A stretch of 64,000 nucleotides of DNA from Rhodoferax sp. (GTDB lineage Bacteria; Pseudomonadota; Gammaproteobacteria; Burkholderiales; Burkholderiaceae_C): the NCBI RefSeq assembly GCF_030653815.1, contig NZ_JAURYQ010000037.1, positions 62,001-126,000 of the forward strand, given 5' to 3'. The notes beneath the pieces are model-generated. The model made no database searches. It was not told the DNA's origin and worked only from the letters and a program-made list of their open reading frames with translations. The stretch's first letter is position 1. The number at the start of each line of letters is the position of its first letter. This document shows, piece after piece, positions 55,526-62,476 of this stretch. The translations under genes were made by a program, and so were the position numbers.

Positions 55526-57016
55526 TCAGTTTTCGACCACGCGCAAAGACCACGGCGTTTTTTGCCAGGCCACGCATTCTTCGTTGAGCAGGTAGGCTGA
55601 CTGTGGGTACAAACGGGCCCAGTCGCTGTTGAAGTGCAGCACAAATTGGCGCACGTTCTTGGGATCCTGGTGCAGGCTGATGCCCGTCACATCCGGGTCG
55701 CGCCGGGCGTGGCACAACACCACCGCCAGGCGCAGCACCAGCAGTTGCTGGATGAACAGCTGGTCTTCAAAGTCGGCCTCCAACTTGCGCAATTTGCCGC
55801 GGTGCCCCAGCACCAGCAGGCTGAGCTTGTGCAGTTCGGTCAGGGCGAAACCCATGGCGTCGGTGTTGTCCAGAATGTAGGCGCCATGCTTGTGGTAGTC
55901 GCTGTGCGAGACGTGGCTGCCAATCTCGTGCAATTGCGCGGCCCAGGTGAGTTTGCGGCTGACGCGCTCGTCCACTGTCGCGTTGTTGAGCTGCCGGTAA
56001 AGCGCGTTGGCAATCTGGCCGACCCGTCTGCCGTGCACCGGATCGGCGCCAAATTTGGCAGCGAGGCGCTCCACCGAATGGTCGCGCAGGTCGGTGTGCT
56101 GCTGGCCCGACCCCAGCATGTCCTGCAGCAAGCCGTGGCGCAGACCGCCGGTGGCCTGTTCCAGGCGCTCGATGCCCAGCAGGTCAAACAGGGCGCGCAG
56201 CACGCTCAAGCCGCCGCCAATGATGGGTTTGCGATCGTCGCGCATGCCGGCCAGGCGCAAGCGGTCGGTGCTTTGGGCCGCCAGCAGTTTGTCTTGCAGC
56301 CAGTCCAGCCCGGGGCGCGTGACCGAGCCGGCCGGCCAGCCCGCAGCCACCAGCACGTCGACCACCGCGTTCACCGTGCCTGCCGAGCCGTAGGCCACGT
56401 CCCACTGGTCGGGACTGTACAGGCTCAGGGCTTCGTCCAGCACGGCTTTGGCGGCAATTTCGGCCATCTGAAACGAGCGCTTGGTGAACTGGTTGTCACC
56501 AAAATAGCGCATCGACCAGGCAATGCTGCCCACCCGGTACGACTCCATCTGAAGCGGCTCGCGCCCATGACCCAGAATGATTTCGGTGGAGCGTCCGCCA
56601 ATGTCGATGACCAGGCGGCGTTCCTGCGTGCTTGGCAGCGCCTGGGCCACGCCCTGGTAAATCAGCCGGGCCTCTTCGCGGCCCGAGATGACGTCGATCG
56701 GGAAGCCCAGTTTTTCGGTGCCGATGGCCAGGAATTCGTCCCGGTTACGGGCTTCGCGCAGGGTTTGGGTGGCTACGGCACACACTTCGGCCTCGGAAAA
56801 GCCCGCCAGCCGTTCGCCAAAGCGTGCCAGGCAGTCCCAGCCGCGCTGCATGGCAGCCGGCGTGAGGTTGCGGTTGTCGTCCAGGCCATTGCCCTGGCGC
56901 ACGGTTTCCTTGAGGTATTCGGTGCGGTAGAACTGACCGTGTTCAATACGGCCGATTTCGAGCCGGAAGCTGTTGGAGCCCAGGTCAACAGCCGCCAGGC
57001 GTGGTGTGTTTTGCAT
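55526..57016 (-). CDS. ppx: Exopolyphosphatase (Ppx/GppA family)
   Basis: Releases phosphate from polyphosphate ends, or hydrolyses pppGpp. It has 496 residues. The ASKHA-fold ATP/phosphate loops are LAAVDLGSNSFRLEIGRI near the N-terminus and LVIDIGGRSTEIILG around residue 140; usual members have DIGGGSTE, so one Gly is Arg here. The C-terminal half has an HD-like helical domain (AAQLHEIGSHVSHSDYHKHGAY). The ATG at 57016 is preferred to a TTG at 57022. It lies 10 bp after the pyruvate kinase stop and probably shares its transcript. Confidence 0.92.
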   Translation of the reverse strand: MQNTPRLAAVDLGSNSFRLEIGRIEHGQFYRTEYLKETVRQGNGLDDNRNLTPAAMQRGWDCLARFGERLAGFSEAEVCAVATQTLREARNRDEFLAIGTEKLGFPIDVISGREEARLIYQGVAQALPSTQERRLVIDIGGRSTEIILGHGREPLQMESYRVGSIAWSMRYFGDNQFTKRSFQMAEIAAKAVLDEALSLYSPDQWDVAYGSAGTVNAVVDVLVAAGWPAGSVTRPGLDWLQDKLLAAQSTDRLRLAGMRDDRKPIIGGGLSVLRALFDLLGIERLEQATGGLRHGLLQDMLGSGQQHTDLRDHSVERLAAKFGADPVHGRRVGQIANALYRQLNNATVDERVSRKLTWAAQLHEIGSHVSHSDYHKHGAYILDNTDAMGFALTELHKLSLLVLGHRGKLRKLEADFEDQLFIQQLLVLRLAVVLCHARRDPDVTGISLHQDPKNVRQFVLHFNSDWARLYPQSAYLLNEECVAWQKTPWSLRVVEN

Positions 57017-57026
57017 GGTCAAAAAT

Positions 57027-58976
57027 TCAAATCGTCAGACTCCCCAGCATAGCACCAGAAGCCGGCGTGTCCGGGCCACTCCATGCTTTCAGCGCGCGCA
57101 ACAGCGGGCGTTTTTTGGCCTGGTGGCCACCCATGCGTTGCAGGATGTCGTCCAGCGTGCGAATGGCCTGGCTGATGTAGGGCCCCTTGTTGAGCATGAC
57201 GCACTCGGCGCGCACACCCAGGCCGGCGTCCGAGATCTCGGCGCGCGAGGGCAGGCCGGTCTTGGCCATGAATTCGAGCACCTGGGTGGCCCAGATCACC
57301 GGCATGTGGGCGGCTTCGGCGCACCACAAGATTTCTTCCTGCACTTCGGCCAGGCGCTCATAGCCGCACTCCACCGCCAGGTCGCCGCGCGCAATCATCA
57401 CGCCCGACACGTTCGAAGCCATGGCTGACAGCATCAGCTCAGGCAGGTTTTCGAAACCCTGCAGGGTTTCGATCTTGAGCACGATGCCCATGTCGTCGCG
57501 GCCCAGACGCTGCAGCTGCCCGCGCAGCAGCGCAATGTCAGCCGGCTTTTGCACAAACGACAAGCCCACCATGTCGGCCTCGGCCGCCACCGTCTGCAGG
57601 TCTTCGATGTCCTTGTCGCTCAGCGCGGGCAGGTTCAGTTTGCTGTCGGGCAGGTTGATGCCTTTGTCGCCCGTGAGTTTTTCACCTTCCGGGCGCGCCT
57701 GGGTGATCTCGATGTCGAGCCAGTCGTCGGTTTGCTGGCGGATCACGCCGCCAATGCGACCATCGTCAAACCAGATGCGCTGGCCCACCCGGGCCTGGTC
57801 GATGACCTGCGGCAGGGTCACGGCCACGTGTGCCGGCTCCGGGCTGGGCGCGTCGGAGTCGTCGTCCATCGCGGCGGGCTGGCCGAGCCCGTCACGCGTC
57901 AGGCGCAGGTGGTCGCCCACATGCAGGCGCAAGGCACCTTGTTGGCTGTCAATCTGACACACCAGGGTGGCGTGTTTTTTCTTGCCGCCCGCGCCACCGA
58001 GAGTCAGCACGGTTTCCGGCGTCAGGTAAGCCGTTTGCAGGCATTCGGTGACGGCGCCGGTGTCGTCGTTGTGGACCACCAGCAGCTGGCGCTTGGCACC
58101 ACGCGCGTCGGTGAAATGGATGTGGCTGCCGGCTTTCAGGCGCGCCAGCCAGACCTCCCAAACGCCCACGCTGGCGTCGACATGCGGTACTTGCGCGGTG
58201 CTGTCGATGGGGCGCAGGTGCAGCCGGGCCGGGCGCACCACCCGGCCCATGTCGTCCTTGCCGGGCTTGAGCTTCAAGACCGGTGGCCGGTCCGCCACGG
58301 GGCCGGTCCTGATTTTGGGGCCACCCAGGTCCATCAGCAGCTTCACCGGCCGCTGGGCTGCGGCGGCGGCGCTGCGCACATGGGCGCTCATGCGTTGCCA
58401 GTCGCTTGGCGTGTCGTGGGCGCAGTTGATGCGGGCAATGTCCATGCCGGCGTCCACCAGTTCGCGTACCAGTTGGGCGTCGCTGGCGGCGTCCGAGGGC
58501 AGCGTGACCATGATGCGGACCGGGCGCCCTGCGGGGGCCTGGCCCAGCAGCCTGAGCGTGTGTTTTTTGAGCAGCGCACGGCTGCTGATGCTGCCCGCAG
58601 GTTCTTCGGCAGACTTGTCCTGCCAGGCCTGGCCGGTCAGGCGGTGCAACAGGCCCAGCACCTTGTCCAGGCTGGCCAGCACATGCGACTCGGAGCGTCC
58701 CAGCGACGACAGCCCGAGCCTGGCGAGTTGTTCCTGCAGCGGACGCAGGTCGATGCTGCGCAGGGTCAGGTAATGAATCAGGTTGCGCGCGCTCTTGCGG
58801 TACTCGGGCAGCACCTTGTCAAGCTCAAGCTTGAGCGCTTTTTCGCGCGCCAGCATGGCCTGTCGCAAGGCCCACAATTGGTCGATGAGCTTGAGGCAGA
58901 TGTCAAAGTCCTGCGGGTCGCCCCCGACAGTTGGCGATGGGGCAGCAGCGGCTGCAGCGTGGTCTTGTTTACTCAT
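57027..58976 (-). CDS. Atypical pyruvate kinase-like protein
   Basis: A 649-residue protein with a pyruvate kinase catalytic barrel but unusual ends. Residues 1-150 are a helical extension. The barrel starts RIMVTLPSDAASDAQLVREL, with RINCAHD (182-188, usual RxNFSHG) and MDLGGPKIRTG (215-225). An enlarged middle region (226-440) replaces the usual B domain of about 100 residues. Catalytic Lys501 and Glu503 (LKIETLQG), IARGDLAVE (528-536) and Thr564 (WATQVLEFM) are kept. Only about 45 residues follow the barrel, so the regulatory C domain is absent. It may make pyruvate or have another phosphoryl-transfer role. Confidence 0.85.
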   Translation of the reverse strand: MSKQDHAAAAAAPSPTVGGDPQDFDICLKLIDQLWALRQAMLAREKALKLELDKVLPEYRKSARNLIHYLTLRSIDLRPLQEQLARLGLSSLGRSESHVLASLDKVLGLLHRLTGQAWQDKSAEEPAGSISSRALLKKHTLRLLGQAPAGRPVRIMVTLPSDAASDAQLVRELVDAGMDIARINCAHDTPSDWQRMSAHVRSAAAAAQRPVKLLMDLGGPKIRTGPVADRPPVLKLKPGKDDMGRVVRPARLHLRPIDSTAQVPHVDASVGVWEVWLARLKAGSHIHFTDARGAKRQLLVVHNDDTGAVTECLQTAYLTPETVLTLGGAGGKKKHATLVCQIDSQQGALRLHVGDHLRLTRDGLGQPAAMDDDSDAPSPEPAHVAVTLPQVIDQARVGQRIWFDDGRIGGVIRQQTDDWLDIEITQARPEGEKLTGDKGINLPDSKLNLPALSDKDIEDLQTVAAEADMVGLSFVQKPADIALLRGQLQRLGRDDMGIVLKIETLQGFENLPELMLSAMASNVSGVMIARGDLAVECGYERLAEVQEEILWCAEAAHMPVIWATQVLEFMAKTGLPSRAEISDAGLGVRAECVMLNKGPYISQAIRTLDDILQRMGGHQAKKRPLLRALKAWSGPDTPASGAMLGSLTI

Positions 58977-58995
58977 GCCGCCGTTTATAGGCGCC

Positions 58996-59016
58996 TTTCA
59001 TGACACTGTCATGAAA
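58996..59016. promoter_or_regulatory. Perfect 21-bp palindrome between pyruvate kinase and CYTH-CHAD
   Basis: TTTCATGACA and its exact reverse complement flank a single central C. It sits 20 bp upstream of the pyruvate kinase ATG and 73 bp upstream of the CYTH ATG, in a 113-bp divergent gap, as expected for a dimeric regulator. The right half is also part of a Pho-box-like match. Confidence 0.65.
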
Positions 59017-59023
59017 ATGGCAT
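59006..59023 (+). promoter_or_regulatory. Candidate Pho box upstream of CYTH-CHAD
   Basis: CTGTCATGAAAATGGCAT matches the first 7-bp PhoB repeat (CTGTCAT) exactly and the second at four of seven positions, with the correct AT-rich 4-bp spacer. A GATAAT -10-like hexamer follows at 59041-59046, 17 bp after the match. The neighbours (ppx, CHAD, SixA, PhoX) make phosphate control plausible. Confidence 0.4.
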
Positions 59024-59089
59024 GATGAGTCAGTCGCAAGGATAATTTGCGCAAGTCCTGGGTCAACCTGCCTTGAAAGGCCTTACGCC

Positions 59090-60598
59090 ATGAAGTCACG
59101 CCCGCACCACAGCGCGCCGCAAGAGGTGGAACTCAAACTGAGCCTGCCGGGTCCCCATGCGGCTGAGCTGGCCAAGCGGCTGGCCCAACTGCCGGCATTG
59201 GCGCGGCGCAAGCCGTCCCGGCTGTCCCTGAGCAATATTTATTTCGACACACCCGACCAGGCTTTGCGCCAGCAAGGTGTTGCCTTGCGTTTGCGCCGGG
59301 TTGGCAGCGAGGCCGATCCGCGTTGGCTGCAAACCCTGAAAACCAGCAGCGGCGAGCGCTCCGCCCTGAGCCAGCGCGGCGAATGGGAAAGTCCGGTGGC
59401 CGGGCCGGCGCTGGACCGGGCGGCGCTGGCCCACACCGCCTGGACCGGCATCGACCCCGATGGCCGCCTGTTTGCTGCCCTGGCGCCGTGTTTTGTCACC
59501 CGCTTCGAGCGCACCCTTTGGCTGGTACGCCGACGCGGTGGCAGTGTGGTGGAAGTGGCGCTGGACATCGGTCAGGTCGAGGCCAACGGCAAACAGGCCC
59601 CTATTTGCGAACTGGAGCTTGAACTCAAGGCGGGTGATTCCACGGCGCTGTTCGCGCTGGCGCACCAGCTGGGCCGGGGTGTGGCGCTGCTGCCGGCCAA
59701 CCGCAGCAAGGCCGAGCGCGGCTTTTTGCTGGCGCAAGACGCGCTCGACCTGCCGCAGCGCGCGCAGCGGGCCCCCCTGGTTTTGCCCTTGAGCCGGCTC
59801 GAGCTGGCGCAGCGCGTGCTGCGCGAGATGTTTGGGCACTTCAGTCAAAACCTGGAAGCCCTGGGCACGTCGGACGATCCCGAGGTGGTGCACTAGGCCC
59901 GCGTGGGCTGGCGCCGCTTTCGCTCGGGCTTGCGGCTCTTTGGCAAGACGCTGGCGCTGTCCCAGCCGCCAGCGTGGCTGGACTTGCAGCCCTTGCTGGC
60001 GGGGCTGGGCGCGCTGCGCGACCTGGATGTGGCCGTGACCGAAACGCTGCCAAGCCTGGCCGATGGCTACACACTGGGTGATGTCGGTCGAGCCCAAGCC
60101 TGGCAGGCCGTGTTGGCCGCCCTGACGCAAGCCGCCGCCGCGCAGCGCCAACAGCTGCGCCAAAGCCAGCAGGCACCGGCTGTTGGCCTGTGCTTGCTGG
60201 CGCTGACCGAATGGCTGGAAAATTTGTCGGCAGCGGACAACGGCGGGCCGGTTCAAAGAGGCGCGCTGCGTCGTTGGGCCAGGCGCCGCACCGGGCGCCT
60301 GCAGCAGCGCCTGGCGCAGGCCCACAAGCAGGCTGACACGCCGCAGCAGCAACACCGGGTGCGCATTCTGGCCAAAAGGCTACGTTATGGGGTCGAGGCG
60401 CTGCGCGCGCTGTTGCCCCGGCATCAGGCAGACACCTGCATCGAGCAGGCCAGCCAGCTTCAGGGCCGCCTTGGCCAGTCCCGCGATGTGGCGCAGGCCA
60501 GCGCCTTGGTGGTTGCGCTGGCGCTGGACCGCCACATTGAGGCCTATTTGCAAGGTGTGGCGGTGGGTTTTAAAGCAGGTCTGGGCTCTGCACCGTGA
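59090..60598 (+). pseudogene. CYTH-CHAD protein interrupted by in-frame TAG
   Basis: One continuous frame of 502 codons broken only by TAG at 59894-59896. The first part (268 residues) is a CYTH domain with EVELKLSL, paired Arg/Lys strands and ELELELKAG, as in inorganic triphosphatases. The second part is a CHAD domain, a polyphosphate-binding helical fold rich in His and Arg (ARVGWRRFRSGLRLF, HRVRILAKRLRYGVEAL). Family members read VHQAR at the break, so the stop replaces a Gln codon (CAG to TAG, one base). It is either a recent nonsense mutation, a two-protein arrangement with restart at GTG 59903, or readthrough. Confidence 0.85.
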
Positions 60599-61031
60599 CC
60601 ACCAGGGTCTGCGCCTGGGCTTCGCGCTCGCGGCTGCGCAGCCACCAGACCGCGCCCTTTTTGACCGAACATTCAGCGACGCTCAAGCCAAGCAATTGGG
60701 CGATGGTTTGCCCCAGTGTGGGTTGATGCCCCACCACCAGCACGCATCCCCTGGCATCGGGCCATTGCACCAACTCCAGCAACTGCGCCGTGCTTGCGTC
60801 CGGCTCCAGCTCGGACCTGAGCTTGAATTTCCGGCCCAAGGCGCTGGCAGTTTGCTCGGTGCGAACTGCCGGACTGACCAGAATGCGGGTGTTGTCGGGC
60901 AACTGGCGATCGAGCCAGCCAGCCATGCGCTTGGCCTGCTTTTCGCCGCGCGTGGTCAGGCGCCGGGCCATGTCGTCACAGCCCTGCGTCCATTCTTGCG
61001 CCTCGGCGTGGCGCCACAAAATCAGGTCCAT
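60570..61031 (-). CDS. sixA: Phosphohistidine phosphatase SixA
   Basis: Histidine-phosphatase-fold enzyme of 153 residues that removes phosphate from phosphohistidine proteins; E. coli SixA acts on nitrogen-PTS NPr. The active-site RHAEA motif starts at residue 7 (LILWRHAEAQEW), with SPAVRTEQTA and the second catalytic His in LVVGHQPTLGQ. The ATG at 61031, directly before DLILWRHAE, is chosen over 61049. The 3' end overlaps the 3' end of the convergent CYTH-CHAD frame by 29 bp. Confidence 0.9.
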   Translation of the reverse strand: MDLILWRHAEAQEWTQGCDDMARRLTTRGEKQAKRMAGWLDRQLPDNTRILVSPAVRTEQTASALGRKFKLRSELEPDASTAQLLELVQWPDARGCVLVVGHQPTLGQTIAQLLGLSVAECSVKKGAVWWLRSREREAQAQTLVVTVQSPDLL

Positions 61032-61056
61032 GCCCACAATATAGGTCAAAAAGATG

Positions 61057-62358
61057 TCAATTTGAAGACAATGCCGCCGCGCGGCCGCGCTGCACGTTCA
61101 CCGGCACCAGCAGCACCAGGCCCAGCACAAACAGCACCGAGGTGCTCAAAATGGCGGTGCGCTGGTCGCCACCAGTGACCCAGGTGATGAGGCCGTAGCT
61201 CAAGGGGCCGACGATGCTGGCAAGGCGGATGGCAAAGGTCCACAGGCCGTAAAACTCGGCCACCTGGCGCTGCGGCGCAAACAGGCCTGCCATGGCACGC
61301 CCGGCCGACTGGCTGCTGCCCATGCACAGGCCGGCAATCACGGCGGCGTACCAGAAGTCGCCCTTGCTGCCGGCCTGCGCGGCGATGACGCAGGTGGCAA
61401 TCCAGCCCAGCAGGGTGATGGCCAGTGCAATTTTGTGACCGATGCGGTCCTGCAGGTAGCCCCAGCTGAAGGCGCCTGCAGCGGCGGCCAGGTTCAGTAC
61501 AAAAATCAGCACCATGGTTTCCTGCTGCGCAAAGCCAATCACCTGCTCGGCATAAATGGCAGCCAGCGCAATCGCCACGGCCACGCCGGCCTGGTAACAC
61601 ACGGCGCAGGCCAGCAGCCACATGAAGTCCGTGAACTGGCGGGCCTGATGAAAAGTGTGTTGCAACTGCTTCAGGGCGGCCCGGAAGCCGCCTTGGCCGA
61701 GCGCGGCCGGGTTGGGCTGCGCCCGCTCTTTCAGCAGGGCAAAGGTGACCAGCGCCGCCGCACCGTAAAGTGCCGCCGTGATCAGCATCGTCACCGGCAC
61801 AAACTGCGCCGCGCTCTGGCCCTGGCCTTGCGCCCACAGCACATAAGCCAGGCACAACCCGAGCGCCAGCATGCCGCCAAAGTAGCCAAAGCTCCAGCCC
61901 CAGCCACTGACCTTGCCCAGCGACTCAGCACGCGCCAGTTCGGGCAGAAATGCCGCCGTCATCGACTCGCCCCAGGCGTAAAAGGTGTTGGACACCACAA
62001 TCAATACGATCGCCAGCGCCACGCTGCCAGGGCCGACCAGCGCCAGCGCCGCCGTGGCCAGCACGCAGCCCGCCGTGAACAGCGTGAGCAGGCGCTTTTT
62101 GGCCGCACGCAAGTCGGCGTAGGCGCCCAGGCTGGGCATGGTGAGCATGACGATGGCGTTCGACAAGCTCAGTGCCGCCGTCCAGGCCAGCGTGGCCCAG
62201 GGCGCGCCTTGCGCCACACTGCCGACGAAATAGGCCGCAAACACGGCGGTGATGACCACCGTGGTGTAGCCCGAGTTGGCAAAGTCGTACATGGCCCAGC
62301 CAAAGACCTCGCGCTTGCGCACGCCAGGCTGGAGGGCTTGTTGGGAGAAAAGTGGCAT
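61057..62358 (-). CDS. UMF1/Atg22-type MFS transporter
   Basis: A 433-residue inner-membrane transporter with about 12 helices, of the UMF1 branch of the major facilitator superfamily (related to vacuolar Atg22). The signature is at the start: REVFGWAMYDFANSGYTTVV, followed by VLIVVSNTFYAWGESMTAAFLPELA and SLGKVSGWGWSFGYFGG. The second half has GYLQDRIGHKIAL and GLCMGSSQSAGRAMAGLFAP. The ATG at 62358 fits the family; the longer frame runs through the phoX terminator. The substrate is unknown. It may be co-transcribed with sixA (25 bp apart). Confidence 0.87.
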   Translation of the reverse strand: MPLFSQQALQPGVRKREVFGWAMYDFANSGYTTVVITAVFAAYFVGSVAQGAPWATLAWTAALSLSNAIVMLTMPSLGAYADLRAAKKRLLTLFTAGCVLATAALALVGPGSVALAIVLIVVSNTFYAWGESMTAAFLPELARAESLGKVSGWGWSFGYFGGMLALGLCLAYVLWAQGQGQSAAQFVPVTMLITAALYGAAALVTFALLKERAQPNPAALGQGGFRAALKQLQHTFHQARQFTDFMWLLACAVCYQAGVAVAIALAAIYAEQVIGFAQQETMVLIFVLNLAAAAGAFSWGYLQDRIGHKIALAITLLGWIATCVIAAQAGSKGDFWYAAVIAGLCMGSSQSAGRAMAGLFAPQRQVAEFYGLWTFAIRLASIVGPLSYGLITWVTGGDQRTAILSTSVLFVLGLVLLVPVNVQRGRAAALSSN

Positions 62359-62393
62359 GGTGGTTTGCAGTGTAAAACAGCCGTCCCCAAAAC

Positions 62394-62423
62394 AAAAAAC
62401 CCGGCCCCCATGCAAGGGCCGGG
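62394..62423 (-). terminator. Rho-independent terminator after phoX
   Basis: On the minus strand an 8-bp G+C stem (CCCGGCCC with GGGCCGGG, eight-base loop) is followed at once by six T residues, 53 bp after the PhoX stop codon. This is a textbook intrinsic terminator. Confidence 0.9.
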
Positions 62424-62476
62424 CAAAGCGGCATGGCCGCGGTTAACGTCGATTTTCTGGCTGAGGTGCCAAGGCA

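Noticed and set aside
59903-60598. Stand-alone CHAD gene starting at GTG 59903
   Set aside because: It is in frame with the CYTH half, lacks a ribosome-binding site, and would begin inside the first conserved CHAD helix. A nonsense mutation in one fused gene explains the data better.
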